From: Mycolicibacterium tokaiense
Lineage (GTDB): Bacteria; Actinomycetota; Actinomycetes; Mycobacteriales; Mycobacteriaceae
NCBI RefSeq assembly: GCF_010725885.1
Contig: NZ_AP022600.1
Span: 1,426,001-1,490,000, forward strand
Reading direction: 5' to 3'
DNA: 64,000 nt
This document shows positions 1 to 8,706 of the stretch, in pieces. A model generated the notes under the pieces. The model saw only the letters and a list, made by a program, of their open reading frames with translations. It searched no databases and was not told the origin of the DNA. How positions within the stretch are numbered: position 1 is the first letter of the stretch; each line of letters starts with the position of its first letter. Position numbers and translations under genes: made by a program.

Positions 1-474
1 CACCCCGCCGGGCCTGCCGGACGCCGCGATCCGCAGCGCGCGGGCGATGCCCCGACCGATGTCCTGGGCGCGGTTGATGCGCAGCGCGGCCTTCGCGTAC
101 GGCTTGGCCGCCGCCAGCTGATCCAGCTCCTCGTAGTCGCCGCGCTGCAGATCCACCAGGGCGCGGTCGCTGGAGCCGCCGATGTGCACCATCGGGAAGC
201 AGTTCACCGTCGCGTTGGCCAGTGCGACCATCCCGTTGAGGAAGCCGGGACCCGACACCGTGAGCAGCACACCGGGTTTGTGTGTCAGGAACCCCGCCGC
301 GGCGGCGGCGTGGCCGGCCGCCGACTCGTGCCGGAACCCGATGTAGCGGATCCCGCTGGCCTGGGCCAGCCGGGCCAGGTCGGTGATGGGGATGCCGACC
401 ACGCCGTAGATGGTCTCGACGTCGTTGAGCCGCAGGGCATCGACCACCAGGTGGAAGCCGTCTGTCTCGGTCAT
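1..474 (-). CDS. oxc: Oxalyl-CoA decarboxylase, N-terminal part (runs off the window)
   Basis: The 158 visible residues are the N-terminal thiamine-diphosphate-binding Pyr domain of a TPP decarboxylase. They match the oxalyl-CoA decarboxylase family closely: [13 protein letters not shown], then [13 protein letters not shown] with the cofactor-activating glutamate (Glu50), GPGFLNG, ANATVN, and the family-typical segments [19 protein letters not shown] and AAKPYAKAA. The enzyme turns oxalyl-CoA into formyl-CoA and CO2 in the cytoplasm, usually with formyl-CoA transferase. The ATG at 474-472 begins MTETDGFH, the usual start of the family. The gene continues left of position 1, so the central and PYR-PP parts cannot be checked. 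Acetolactate synthase-like enzymes are the alternative, but the YEELDQ and PYAKAA segments favour Oxc. Confidence 0.88.
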   Translation of the reverse strand, partial: MTETDGFHLVVDALRLNDVETIYGVVGIPITDLARLAQASGIRYIGFRHESAAGHAAAAAGFLTHKPGVLLTVSGPGFLNGMVALANATVNCFPMVHIGGSSDRALVDLQRGDYEELDQLAAAKPYAKAALRINRAQDIGRGIARALRIAASGRPGGV

Positions 475-538
475 GCCCCGAGTGTCGTCGCGGACGCAGC
501 GGGCGACCACCGGGCTGGCTGCAGCCGCGTGGGTAGCG

Positions 539-1657
539 CTAGCCGGTAGCGCCGAACTCGATCACCTGGCGCACGGCGCGGCCGTCGGCCAGTTGATCCA
601 TGCCGTCGTTGATCTGGTCCAACCCGATGGACGCTGATACCAGTGACTCCACCGGCAGCTTGCCCGAGCGCCACATCTCGACGAATCGCGGGATGTCGCG
701 TGCCGGGACGGCCGAGCCCAGATAACTCCCGATCAGCGAGCGACCCTCGGCCACGAAACCCAGCGGCGACAAGGTGATGCGGGCGTCCGGCCTCGGCAGG
801 CCCACGGTGACGGTGCGCCCGCCCGGTGCGGTGAGTGCCACCGCGGACTCCAGCGCGGAAGGATGCCCGACCGCCTCGACCACCACCGCACCCTTGACGC
901 CGGCATCTGCCGCCTCCTCCGGGGTGTAGGCCTCGTGCACACCGGCCGCGCGGGCGTCGGCGATCTTGTCGGCCAACCGGTCCACCCCGATCACCCGGAC
1001 ATCATCGTGGGCGAGTGCGGTCAGCACCGCCGCCATGCCGACTCCGCCGAGACCCACCACGACCACCGTCTGCCCCGGCTTCGGCTGCCCGGCGTTGAGG
1101 ATGGCCCCGCCGCCGGTGAGCACCGCACACCCCAGCAACGAGGCCACCACGGCGGGCACGTCGGAGTCCACCGGCACCACCGAGCGGCGGTCCACCACCG
1201 CGTGCGTGGCGAAGCCCGACACCCCCAGATGGTGGTGCACGGGCTCGCCGGCCCGGCTCAGCCGTGTCGCCCCGTTCATCAAGGTGCCCGCACCGTTGGC
1301 GGCGCTGCCCGGAATACACGGAGCCAGCCCATCGGTGGCGCAGGCCGAACATTCGCCGCAGCGCGGCAGGAACGTCAGCACCACGCGCTGTCCGACGGTG
1401 AGGTCCGAGGTGCCCCCGATCTCTTCGACCACACCGGCGGCCTCGTGGCCCAGCAGCATCGGCACCGGCCGCACGCGGTTGCCGTCGACCACCGAGAGGT
1501 CCGAATGGCACAATCCCGCTGCCTCGATGCGCAGCAGCAGCTCCCCGTCCCTGGGTGGGGCGAGGTCCAGCTCCGAGATGGTCAGGGGCGCGGACTCGGC
1601 GTAGGGCCTCCGGCGGCCGATCTCCTCCAGCACCGCGCCACGAATCGAGAGGGTCAT
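539..1657 (-). CDS. Zinc-dependent alcohol dehydrogenase (MDR superfamily)
   Basis: A 372-residue medium-chain dehydrogenase. The GroES-like N-terminal half has the catalytic-zinc segment AGLCHSD and [12 protein letters not shown], plus a complete structural-zinc lobe with four cysteines spaced C-x2-C-x2-C-x7-C ([15 protein letters not shown]). The Rossmann motif GLGGVGMAA follows at mid-protein, and the C-terminal ALEKINDG-like segment reads [11 protein letters not shown]. It should oxidise alcohols or reduce aldehydes with NAD(P); the substrate is not visible. The start at 1657 (MTLSIRGAV) is preferred over an upstream extension because the latter would run through the start of the divergent thioesterase gene. 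Only 34 bp separate the two start codons, so they must share a compact divergent promoter. Confidence 0.88.
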   Translation of the reverse strand: MTLSIRGAVLEEIGRRRPYAESAPLTISELDLAPPRDGELLLRIEAAGLCHSDLSVVDGNRVRPVPMLLGHEAAGVVEEIGGTSDLTVGQRVVLTFLPRCGECSACATDGLAPCIPGSAANGAGTLMNGATRLSRAGEPVHHHLGVSGFATHAVVDRRSVVPVDSDVPAVVASLLGCAVLTGGGAILNAGQPKPGQTVVVVGLGGVGMAAVLTALAHDDVRVIGVDRLADKIADARAAGVHEAYTPEEAADAGVKGAVVVEAVGHPSALESAVALTAPGGRTVTVGLPRPDARITLSPLGFVAEGRSLIGSYLGSAVPARDIPRFVEMWRSGKLPVESLVSASIGLDQINDGMDQLADGRAVRQVIEFGATG

Positions 1658-1691
1658 GGGCACCAGCCTGCCACCTGCCAGACTGCAGGCC

Positions 1692-2156
1692 ATGACCGCC
1701 GACGAACGAGAGCTGACCAGCAGCGACTTCTCAGTGCACTGGCCGGTGCTGACCCGCTGGACCGACAACGACATGTTCGGCCATCTGAACAACGCGGTGT
1801 ACTACGCGCTGTTCGACACCGCGATCAACGGCTGGATCGGCACCAGCACAGGCGTGGACCCGGTGACGGCGCCGTGGCTGGGCGTGGTGGCCGAGTCTGG
1901 CTGTCGCTACTTTGCCGAGCTGAAATTCCCCGACCCGCTGATGGTGGGCCTGTCGGTGACCAGATTGGGCCGCAGCAGCGTCACCTACCGGTTGTGCGTC
2001 TTCCAGTCCCGGGCCGGGGAAACCGATCAGCAGCATCCCGTGGCCGCCGTCGGGCACTGGGTGCACGTCTACGTCGACCGGGAGACGCGGCGGCCGGTGC
2101 CGATTCCCGACGTCATCCGCCGGCTGTTGGACACAGCTGTGTCAACTGAGCATTGA
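1692..2156 (+). CDS. Acyl-CoA thioesterase, 4HBT hot-dog family
   Basis: A 154-residue single hot-dog domain protein. The N-terminal motif TRWTDNDMFGHLNNAVYY carries the catalytic aspartate and the H-x-N-N-x-x-Y pattern of 4-hydroxybenzoyl-CoA thioesterase-like enzymes. The rest (YFAELKFPDPLMVGLSVTRLG) is the usual second strand-rich half. It is expected to hydrolyse an acyl-CoA in the cytoplasm; the acyl group cannot be told. It is divergent from the alcohol dehydrogenase gene, which may supply or use related intermediates. Its 3' end overlaps the convergent small membrane-protein gene by 44 bp. The ATG at 1692 is the first start that keeps the hot-dog domain and leaves room for a promoter. 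Confidence 0.85.
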   Translation: MTADERELTSSDFSVHWPVLTRWTDNDMFGHLNNAVYYALFDTAINGWIGTSTGVDPVTAPWLGVVAESGCRYFAELKFPDPLMVGLSVTRLGRSSVTYRLCVFQSRAGETDQQHPVAAVGHWVHVYVDRETRRPVPIPDVIRRLLDTAVSTEH

Positions 2157-2583
2157 GCTCGTCGATCTGCGCCAGCAGGTCTGCCTGGGCCGGGTCGGTG
2201 TTGAGCGCGCCCGCAGTGGCGGCCGCCCCGACGTCCAGCAGGGTGTTGCCGAATCGGCGCAGCGGCTCGGCCAGCTCGGCGGGGGTGGCGGGGTCCACGC
2301 GGTCCAGCACGTACTGCCCTCCGCTCATCAGCGCCACCCGGGAGTTGGCGGCCACCGCCAGCGCGCCGCTGACGTCGTCGCCCGCGACCGCCAGGTTGGT
2401 GTTGGTCTGCACGCCCGTGCGCACCGTGGTGTAGGCGCTGCAGGCGCTGTCGCGGGCCGCGGACTGCTGCTCGGCGGTGTACTCGACGGTCCTGGTCGAC
2501 GACCACCAGGTGTACAGCGACACCGCCAGCGCCCCGGCTGCCATCAGGAACGCCAGCGCAGCCAGGATCACAGCACGTCGCAT
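2113..2583 (-). CDS. Small membrane-anchored protein of unknown function
   Basis: A 156-residue protein with one N-terminal membrane segment (residues about 4-24, AVILAALAFLMAAGALAVSL) followed by a short WW-containing junction and an alanine-rich, mostly helical extracytoplasmic part. Two cysteines (in DSACSAY and at the C-terminus in TQLCPT) could pair outside the cell. The topology resembles the Mce-associated or Rv-type small anchored proteins of mycobacteria, but I cannot assign it to a named family. It is convergent with the thioesterase gene, overlapping it by 44 bp, and divergent from the peptidase gene at 2607 across 23 bp. Function unknown. Confidence 0.72.
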   Translation of the reverse strand: MRRAVILAALAFLMAAGALAVSLYTWWSSTRTVEYTAEQQSAARDSACSAYTTVRTGVQTNTNLAVAGDDVSGALAVAANSRVALMSGGQYVLDRVDPATPAELAEPLRRFGNTLLDVGAAATAGALNTDPAQADLLAQIDELNAQLTQLCPTAGG

Positions 2584-2606
2584 GCGCTAGATCGTAGAGT
2601 TCACCC

Positions 2607-3140
2607 ATGCGCAGTGGTGTGTGGGTGGCAGCTTGCGCGGCGGCGTGTGTCCTGACGGCGGCGCCCGCGCAGGCCGACCCGCTGGTCGGTGACGGTGCGG
2701 TGGATTCGTTCGGCGGCTACCTGCCCGACGGGGTGGCGCTGACGGCCTTCGACGTCACCAACCCGATCATCGGCCGTCTCGATCCGGCGCTGCTGGCGGC
2801 GGTGCAGCAGGCCACCCGGGTGGCAGCCGACGAGGGCATCGAGATGCAGATCAATTCCGGGTGGCGCTCCCGAGGATTCCAGGAGCGGTTGTTCGACGAC
2901 GGCGTGCGCACCTACGGAAGTGTCCCCGCAGCAGAGCAATTCGTTGCCACTCCGGACACGTCGTCACATGTGACCGGCCGCGCTGTCGATGTGGGCCCAC
3001 CCGTTGCCCAGGCGTGGATGTCACGCAACGCGCCGCGTTTCGGACTGTGCCAGGTGTTCGCCAACGAGCTCTGGCACTACGAGCTGACGGCCGACGCACA
3101 GGGGGTGTGCCCGCCTATGCGGCCGAACGCCGCAGGGTGA
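2607..3140 (+). CDS. Secreted D-Ala-D-Ala carboxypeptidase-like protein, M15 (VanY) family
   Basis: A 177-residue protein with a cleavable signal peptide ending near APAQA-DP (about residue 23). The mature part is a compact M15B zinc peptidase. SGWRS, then SSHVTGRAVDVG supplies the zinc ligands His121 and Asp128 (the S-x-H-x-x-G-x-A-x-D motif), and ELWHYEL supplies the general-base glutamate (Glu154) and the third ligand His157. Enzymes of this family trim D-alanine from peptidoglycan stem peptides, so it likely acts in the cell wall. The domain is close to the minimum length for the family. Its 3' end overlaps the convergent metallophosphoesterase gene by 26 bp. Confidence 0.9.
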   Translation: MRSGVWVAACAAACVLTAAPAQADPLVGDGAVDSFGGYLPDGVALTAFDVTNPIIGRLDPALLAAVQQATRVAADEGIEMQINSGWRSRGFQERLFDDGVRTYGSVPAAEQFVATPDTSSHVTGRAVDVGPPVAQAWMSRNAPRFGLCQVFANELWHYELTADAQGVCPPMRPNAAG

Positions 3141-4293
3141 GCACGGTGATCTCACTCGGGGCGAACACCCGGAACGGCGGACCCCAGAACCCGGTACCGC
3201 GGCTGGTGTAGAGCTGCGTGCGGTCGCCGTGGCGGCTGAGCCCGGCCACCAACGGCTGATCGAGGCGCACCAGGAAGTTGAACGGCCAGATCTGCCCTCC
3301 GTGGGTGTGGCCCGAGATCTGCAGGTCCACCCCGGCCTCCACCGCGGCGGGGATCTGCTTGGGCTGATGTGCCAGCAGCAGCACCGGCAGCTGCGGATCC
3401 GCGCCGGCCAGCGCGGCGCCCAGGTCGGCGCCGTGGCCCTCGAGTCCGGACGCCCGCGCGGTGCGGTCGTCAACACCGGCGATCACCAGTGTGTCCCCGC
3501 CGCGCGCCACGGTGATGTGCTTGTTGTGCAGGACGTCCCAGCCGATGCGCTGGAAGTAGTCCAGCCAGCCCTGGGCTTCGCTGAAGTACTCGTGGTTGCC
3601 GGTGACGTACACCCGGGCCGAGGTTGCCCGGACCCGCTCCAGCGGGGCCGCCTGTTCCAGCCGCACCGCCACGGTGCCGTCGGCGACGTCGCCGACGTGG
3701 CAGACCACGTCGGCGTGCAGGTCGTTCACCCTGTCGATCACCGCCGCCGACCACTGCGCCCGGTTGATGGGTCCGTAATGGGTGTCGGTGATCATCACCA
3801 CGCGCAGCCCGTCGAGCCCGGGTCCCAGCCGCGGCATCGGCACGTCGACCTCACGGACCCGCGGCACCCGCATCGCCTCGTGGTGTCCCCACGCCAGCAG
3901 CACCACCACCGTCACCAGCACCGCCACGGCCACCACCCGGGCCCGCAGCGGATCGGGCACCCCGGCGAGCAACAGCACCACGCCCAGGATCTGGCCGATC
4001 ACCGACCACACGAACAGCACCCACGCCGAGCCCAACAGCACGTCACCGGTGACGGCAGCCCAGTCCAGGTGCCTGCGGCCGTGGCCGAGCATCATCATCA
4101 GCGGCAGCCCCAGGAACGCCGCGAGCAGCACCACCGACCCTGCGACGGTGACGGCGAGGGGCCAGTCCGCGGCCGGTGACAGCAGCGTCCACCACGGAAC
4201 CCCGAGCAGCAGGGCGACGATGGCACAGACGATCAGCAGGCGCCGCCACGACCGGCGCGGGCGGACCGGGGTGTGCGCCGGGGCATCTGACAT
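3115..4293 (-). CDS. Membrane-anchored metallophosphoesterase (YkuE/YaeI type)
   Basis: A 392-residue protein. Residues about 18-135 hold four hydrophobic segments, so the catalytic domain is tethered to the membrane. The C-terminal two thirds is a calcineurin-like phosphoesterase with all metal motifs in order: ITDTHYGP (D-x-H), HVGDVADG (GD), GNHEYF (GNHE), and GHTHGGQIWP (GHTH). The wording of these motifs matches the YkuE/YaeI group, proposed to act on lipid-linked phosphates such as UDP-diacylglucosamine-like substrates. The actual substrate here is unknown. Convergent with the VanY-type gene and followed upstream by the PHP gene on the same strand across a 31-bp gap. Confidence 0.88.
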   Translation of the reverse strand: MSDAPAHTPVRPRRSWRRLLIVCAIVALLLGVPWWTLLSPAADWPLAVTVAGSVVLLAAFLGLPLMMMLGHGRRHLDWAAVTGDVLLGSAWVLFVWSVIGQILGVVLLLAGVPDPLRARVVAVAVLVTVVVLLAWGHHEAMRVPRVREVDVPMPRLGPGLDGLRVVMITDTHYGPINRAQWSAAVIDRVNDLHADVVCHVGDVADGTVAVRLEQAAPLERVRATSARVYVTGNHEYFSEAQGWLDYFQRIGWDVLHNKHITVARGGDTLVIAGVDDRTARASGLEGHGADLGAALAGADPQLPVLLLAHQPKQIPAAVEAGVDLQISGHTHGGQIWPFNFLVRLDQPLVAGLSRHGDRTQLYTSRGTGFWGPPFRVFAPSEITVLTLRRSAA

Positions 4294-4324
4294 TTCCGCC
4301 AGCGTACCGCCGCCGCGCAGGTGG

Positions 4325-5146
4325 CTACCTGCGCCAGAAGTCGTACTCGTCGCGGCCGGGCTTGAAGCCGGCGGCGGTCACGATGTCGGTGGCCAGGTCG
4401 AACTTGTCGCCCACACGCAGCGGGGTGTGGGCGTCACTGCCGAAGGACACCGCGTCCCCGCCTTCCTGGTACCACCACCGCATCAGTTCGGCCGACGCCA
4501 GCGGACTGGCGGTGTTGAGTTCCAGGGCCCGGCCCGACGCCGCCAGCGCCCGGAAGACACCGCGGTATTCCTCCTCGTAGTCGGCTTCGCGGTACTCCCC
4601 GGCGCCGAAGGGCCAGTAGCGCCGCGGGTAGTCACAGTGCGCCAGCACACCGAAGACGTCGGATCCCGCCACCAGGTTCAGCATCTCGGCGAAGTAGTCC
4701 CGCATCACCTCGGGCGCGTGGCGGTGTTGGAAGACACGCTGGGCGTAGACCAGTTCGCCGTCGTGCACCAGGGAGTGCAGCGAACCCAGCACCCGGTCGA
4801 ACGAACCCTGGCGCAGCACTGCGGCGACCCCACCCGCGAAGTGGTGCGGCTCGCCCGCTTCGATACCGGTAAGGATGCGCAATTCGGGGAACAGGTCGCG
4901 GCACTCCTGCACACTGGCCAGGTAACCCTCGAAGTCCACCGGCGAGACCCGTTGTCGCTCAACGATATCGACACCATCACCGGGTGGATGGTCGTGATCG
5001 CCCCATTCGGTGAAGTCGACGTGTTCGGTGAAGGCGACGGCCGGCAGGCCCAGCTGGACCGCCTGCGCACAGGTGTCCCGCATGGAGGCCTGCGCACCGG
5101 TGTCCCAGGAGAACTGTGAGTGAACGTGATTGTCGGGGGGAAGCAT
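4325..5146 (-). CDS. PHP-domain phosphoesterase, histidinol-phosphatase (HisK) type
   Basis: A 273-residue PHP-fold metalloenzyme. Metal-binding motifs are DNHVHSQFSWD near the N-terminus (H-x-H), FTEHVDF, a GIEAGE glutamate, the SLHS histidine in the middle, AHCDYPRR, and GSDAHTP near the C-terminus. This set is typical of the histidinol-phosphatase-like PHP family, but mycobacteria have another histidinol phosphatase, so the true substrate may be a different phosphate monoester. I prefer the ATG at 5146, which begins MLPPDNHVHS directly at the motif. An in-frame ATG at 5164 would add six residues and leave only 2 bp to the divergent MenC-like gene. Confidence 0.83.
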   Translation of the reverse strand: MLPPDNHVHSQFSWDTGAQASMRDTCAQAVQLGLPAVAFTEHVDFTEWGDHDHPPGDGVDIVERQRVSPVDFEGYLASVQECRDLFPELRILTGIEAGEPHHFAGGVAAVLRQGSFDRVLGSLHSLVHDGELVYAQRVFQHRHAPEVMRDYFAEMLNLVAGSDVFGVLAHCDYPRRYWPFGAGEYREADYEEEYRGVFRALAASGRALELNTASPLASAELMRWWYQEGGDAVSFGSDAHTPLRVGDKFDLATDIVTAAGFKPGRDEYDFWRR

Positions 5147-5166
5147 CGGATGAGATCGTGCCATGC

Positions 5167-6063
5167 GTGAAGACTCTGATCGACTTCGACAACGCCGCCG
5201 TGGTGGCGTTGCCGGTCACGCCCGGCCACAGCGAGCCCGGCCCCCGGGAATGTGTGCTGCTGGAGGGCCCGCAGGGCTGGGGCGAGTTCAGCCCGCCTGC
5301 CGACGCCGACGACGACGTGCGGTGGTTGACGGCGGCGGTGGAACCGGGCACCGTCGGCTGGCCGGACGCGGTGCGCGGACGGGTGCCGGTCGCCGTGCAG
5401 GTACCTGCGGTGGACCCCGCACAGGCGCACGAGCTGGTGCGGATGTCCGGGTGCCGCACCGCTGAGGTGAGCGCGGGCGGTGACACCGTCTCGCGGCTGG
5501 AGGCGGTGCGCGACGCCCTGGGGTCTGGCGGCCGGATTCGTGTGGTGGTGGCGCATGCCGGGGACGCCGAGACCGATCTCCGGCGCTGGGGGGAGCTGGA
5601 GTTCGTGGCACTGCCCGCCGCGATCGCTGCCGAGGTACGCCGACGGGTCGACGTTCCGGTCGCGGTCGAGGTGGGCCGGGTCGGGATCGCCGCAGCGGAC
5701 GTGGCGGTGCTCAGCAGTGCATCCTCGGGCGGGGTGCGCCGCGCGCTGCGTATCGCCGAGACGGTGGGCGTGCCCTGTGTGGTCCGGGCCGGCCGGGCGA
5801 GCAGCGTGGGGTTGGCGGGCGAGGTCGCCCTCGCCGGTGCGCTTCCAGAACTGCCCTATGCCTGCGCGGTGAGCCGGCCCGCGTGGGTCACCGGCGACGT
5901 GGCCGCCGCGTCCCGGGCGCTGATCCCCGTCGATGGATACGTCCCGGTGGCGCCGATGTCACCGGCGCCGCAGCCGGAGTTGCTGGACCGGTGGGCGTTG
6001 ACCGATCACCAGGCGGTCGAGCGCTGGCGTGCGCGGCTGTCACGGGCGCAGGAGGCGCTGTGA
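5167..6063 (+). CDS. MenC-like enolase-superfamily protein lacking catalytic residues (probable pseudoenzyme)
   Basis: A 298-residue protein whose order of elements follows o-succinylbenzoate synthase: capping domain with LLEGPQGWGEFSPP, then a TIM-barrel, and a C-terminal VDGYVPV. Every catalytic position I can align is changed. The K-x-K pair is EVS (in CRTAEVSAGG); the first metal Asp-x-Asn is in RIRVVVAHAG; the E-x-P metal ligand is FVALPA; the A-D-E-S metal ligand is VAVEVGRV; the second catalytic lysine is VAVLSSASSGG. It therefore should not dehydrate SHCHC for menaquinone synthesis. It starts at GTG 5167 and overlaps the next gene's GTG by 4 nt (GTGA), implying coupled translation with the APH-fold kinase. 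Function unknown. Confidence 0.78.
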   Translation: MKTLIDFDNAAVVALPVTPGHSEPGPRECVLLEGPQGWGEFSPPADADDDVRWLTAAVEPGTVGWPDAVRGRVPVAVQVPAVDPAQAHELVRMSGCRTAEVSAGGDTVSRLEAVRDALGSGGRIRVVVAHAGDAETDLRRWGELEFVALPAAIAAEVRRRVDVPVAVEVGRVGIAAADVAVLSSASSGGVRRALRIAETVGVPCVVRAGRASSVGLAGEVALAGALPELPYACAVSRPAWVTGDVAAASRALIPVDGYVPVAPMSPAPQPELLDRWALTDHQAVERWRARLSRAQEAL

Positions 6064-6980
6064 CTCCCGAGGAGCTGGCCGCCCGCCGCGACCGCGCCGT
6101 GGCGGCCGCCGTGGCTGCCGGGCGCGACCTGGGGCTCGAGGTCGCCGACGGGGCTGTCCTGCACGACGTGTTCTCGGTGGTGGTGCATCTGCGGCCGGCA
6201 CCGGTGGTGGCCCGGATCCAGGTGGTGGTGCCGCCGGGACTGCCCGACGACGTTCGGGCTGCGCGCCAGCAGCGTGAGCTCGATGTGGTGACGTGGCTGG
6301 CCGACCAGGGCGTCGCAGTGGTGAAGCCCTCTGCGCTGGTGCCGCCACGGCCGTTGGTGCGCAATGGGTTTGCGATGACGTTCTGGGAGCTGGCCGATCT
6401 CGCACCCGACCATCAGCCGTACGGCGGTGTCGACGTCGGCCTCACCGCACCGCTCTACGCCGTGCTGGCGCGATACCCGGGCCCGCTGCCGTTCCTGGCG
6501 CCATTCAATTCCGGACTGCCGCAGCTGCTCGCGGCACTCACCGAATCCGAGCTGCTCTCGGCCGCCGACATCGGCCGGGCCCGTCGCGAATTCGAGTCAC
6601 TGCAGCGGATTCTCGGGAATGAGCGGTCGTTCGCCAGGGCTTTTCCCGGCGTCAGCGTGCAGGCCCTGCACGGCGACGGCCCGTCGCACAACGTCATCAG
6701 GACCACGTCGGGCATCCTGTTCTCCGACTTCGAAGACGTCTGCCTCGGGCCGGTGGAATGGGACCTGGCGCAGCTGGGTCCTGACGCCAATGCCGACTAC
6801 GACACCGCGGCAAGCGCACTGGGCCTGCGGCGCACCGATCCGGCCGTTCAGCAGGTCATGGACGCCGCCCGGACATTGCAGTTCATCGGCTGTGCGGCGT
6901 TGGTTCCGGAGCTCCCGATCCTGGCCGGCGGGCTGGCGCCGGTCATCGAGGCGTGGCGATCGGCGTCACCGCGCGCGTAG
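6060..6980 (+). CDS. APH-fold phosphotransferase (aminoglycoside phosphotransferase family)
   Basis: A 306-residue kinase-like protein. The catalytic loop LHGDGPSHNVI matches H-G-D-x4-N, and the metal loop FSDFEDVCLGPVEWDL matches the D-x-E pattern followed by the family's G-P-x-x-W-D-L. The N-terminal lobe is short but present (VVVHLRPAPVVARIQ). Such proteins phosphorylate small hydroxylated molecules; most in soil actinobacteria are not resistance enzymes. GTG at 6060 overlaps the stop of the MenC-like gene, so the two are made together. It overlaps the convergent amidohydrolase by 15 bp. The partner in a shared reaction, if any, is unknown. Confidence 0.82.
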   Translation: MTPEELAARRDRAVAAAVAAGRDLGLEVADGAVLHDVFSVVVHLRPAPVVARIQVVVPPGLPDDVRAARQQRELDVVTWLADQGVAVVKPSALVPPRPLVRNGFAMTFWELADLAPDHQPYGGVDVGLTAPLYAVLARYPGPLPFLAPFNSGLPQLLAALTESELLSAADIGRARREFESLQRILGNERSFARAFPGVSVQALHGDGPSHNVIRTTSGILFSDFEDVCLGPVEWDLAQLGPDANADYDTAASALGLRRTDPAVQQVMDAARTLQFIGCAALVPELPILAGGLAPVIEAWRSASPRA

Positions 6981-7910
6981 CAGGCGTGGGAACAGCGTTG
7001 CCGCTGCCGAGCCGGGCGCCAGGGTCAGGTCGGCCGCCCGCAGCGACTCCTGCGCTGCCAGCGTCTGTGCCAGCGCGGTGACAGCAGGAGCGGGTGTGAA
7101 CGGAAAGTCACTGCCGTACAACAGCTGTCGCGGCGGCACCAGCTTCAGCAGGGCATCGAGGGCCACCGGAACGGGGAAGCCGGCCAGATCGAAGTACAGC
7201 GACCCCAGTGCTGCCGGCGCATCGACGGGGTTCTCGGTCAACACGCTCATGGCGGCCACCCGGTGGGCCACCACCGGCAGGACGGCCCCGGCATGCGGAA
7301 CCACCCACCGGATGGCCGGATACCGGGTCAGCGTGCCGGCCAGGATCAGGTCGGCGACACAGCGGGTGGTGTCGAACAGGAACTCCAGTACGGGCCGCGG
7401 GTGCCCCAGCGCCGTCACCTCCCAGCCCGGAGGCGAGGTTGGGTGCAGCAGGACCACATCGCCGTGAGCATCCAGTTCGGCCAGCACGGCGTCGAAGTCG
7501 GGATCGGTCAGATATCGGCCGTGGTAGTTGGTCTTCATCGCCACCGCATCGGACGCCAGATCTGTTCGTGCCCTCTGCAATTCGGCCAGAGCACCGTCGA
7601 CATCGGGCAGCGGGAGCACGGCCGCCAGGCCGAACGCGTCCGGGCGCTGTGCCACCACGTCCGCGCCTGCGTCGTTGACGTGTGCAGCCAGATCCCGCGC
7701 CGCCCGGTCATCACCGAAATGCACTCCCGGAGAGGAGATCGCCAAGATCGCCGCGCTGACCCCGGTATCCGCCATCAGGTCCAGCGCCTGCTCGGGGCTC
7801 CAGCCGGGCAGCCCCGGCATGCCGTCGGGTTCCCGGTGGCCGGCAGCTTCGCATTCGGCGTGATACCGCGGGGTCATGTAATGGGCATGGACGTCCAGCC
7901 AGCCGCTCAT
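6966..7910 (-). CDS. Amidohydrolase of the ACMSD (amidohydrolase_2) family
   Basis: A 314-residue TIM-barrel metal hydrolase or decarboxylase. It opens with LDVHAHYMTP (the first H-x-H metal pair), has LLHPTSPP and VVPHAGAVLP with later histidines, and ends with YGSDFPFTP, the conserved aspartate signature of the aminocarboxymuconate-semialdehyde decarboxylase family. Members decarboxylate or hydrolyse ring-fission and hydroxybenzoate-type substrates with zinc or manganese. It is the last gene of a minus-strand cluster; its ATG overlaps the stop of the serine hydrolase gene (ATGA), so the two are coupled. The neighbouring FAH-family hydrolase fits a degradation pathway, but the substrate is not visible. 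Confidence 0.85.
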   Translation of the reverse strand: MSGWLDVHAHYMTPRYHAECEAAGHREPDGMPGLPGWSPEQALDLMADTGVSAAILAISSPGVHFGDDRAARDLAAHVNDAGADVVAQRPDAFGLAAVLPLPDVDGALAELQRARTDLASDAVAMKTNYHGRYLTDPDFDAVLAELDAHGDVVLLHPTSPPGWEVTALGHPRPVLEFLFDTTRCVADLILAGTLTRYPAIRWVVPHAGAVLPVVAHRVAAMSVLTENPVDAPAALGSLYFDLAGFPVPVALDALLKLVPPRQLLYGSDFPFTPAPAVTALAQTLAAQESLRAADLTLAPGSAAATLFPRLLRAR

Positions 7911-8698
7911 CGTGTGCCCAGCAGGATCTCGGTCAGGCGGGTGGTGGTCTGGCGGCCGTCCTCGAATCCGCCTTCACCCTCCAGCGAGTTCATGATGGCC
8001 AGGGTATAGCGCTGGCCCGGCCCGGCGAACCCGACGCTGTTGACCACCCAGCCGCCCTGTTCCTGCGACCAGCCGTTCTTGGTGCCGGGCGCCATCTCGG
8101 GACCTGCGCCCCAGACGCCCCACTGTTGATTGGCGTCCACACCCTGCATTTCGGACACGATGGCAGCGGTCTGCGCGGCAGGCAACCGACTCAGGGTGTA
8201 GTTCATCAACCGGTCCAGGTCATCGGTGGTGGACTTCTGGAAACCCCAGTCGGGGTAGACGTCACTGAACCCCTGCTGCGGTTGCAGCCCGGTCATCCCG
8301 TACGACGGGAAGTTCCGGTTGAACGCCAGGTGATCCGGGCCGCCAAAACGCTGCCAGAGGGTGGCGGCGGCATCGCTGTCGGAGGAGTGCATCATGGCCG
8401 CCATCAGCGCACGATCGGCGTCGGTCAGGGTGATCTGTCCTGCGGTGGCACGGGTGAGCAGGTCCACCACCATCGCCAGCTTGATGGTCGAGGCCGTCCA
8501 GATCAGCGTGCCTGCCGATTGATTGCGGTGCGCCAGTCCGGTGGCGCGGTCCCGCAGTACGTAGCCCACGACGCCCGGACGGGTGGCGAGGTACTGGTCG
8601 GCCGCGGTGATGCGCTGCGCGAAGTCGGCGTGGGCCGTCGGCGCAGGTGCCGTCAGACACAGCACAGCAGCCAGCAGCACCACGAGGACTCGAACCAT
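7907..8698 (-). CDS. Secreted serine hydrolase, class A beta-lactamase-like fold
   Basis: A 263-residue protein with a signal peptide (MVRVLVVLLAAVLCLTAP... cut near TAHA-DF). The S-x-x-K motif is TASTIKLAM, the S-D-N loop is replaced by SSDSDAA, and the K-T-G strand reads KNGW. It fits the beta-lactamase/transpeptidase-like hydrolases, but the altered second and third motifs make true beta-lactamase activity uncertain. The ATG at 8698 has a GAGGG upstream; a GTG at 8710 overlapping the FAH gene stop (GTGA) is an alternative four codons longer. An exported protein in the middle of an apparently metabolic operon is unusual. Confidence 0.78.
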   Translation of the reverse strand: MVRVLVVLLAAVLCLTAPAPTAHADFAQRITAADQYLATRPGVVGYVLRDRATGLAHRNQSAGTLIWTASTIKLAMVVDLLTRATAGQITLTDADRALMAAMMHSSDSDAAATLWQRFGGPDHLAFNRNFPSYGMTGLQPQQGFSDVYPDWGFQKSTTDDLDRLMNYTLSRLPAAQTAAIVSEMQGVDANQQWGVWGAGPEMAPGTKNGWSQEQGGWVVNSVGFAGPGQRYTLAIMNSLEGEGGFEDGRQTTTRLTEILLGTR

Positions 8699-8706
8699 GA
8701 ACGCCC

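Noticed and set aside
863..2149. A long + strand open frame across the alcohol dehydrogenase and thioesterase genes
   Set aside because: It is antisense or out of frame to two clear enzymes and has low-complexity His/Arg/Gly composition typical of shadow frames in high-GC DNA.
5167..6063. Functional o-succinylbenzoate synthase (menC)
   Set aside because: The catalytic lysines and metal ligands are not at their places, so a role in menaquinone synthesis cannot be supported despite the family resemblance.
6060..6980. Aminoglycoside resistance gene
   Set aside because: Only the general APH fold is shared. There is no similarity to a known resistance subgroup and the gene is coupled to a metabolic-type partner.
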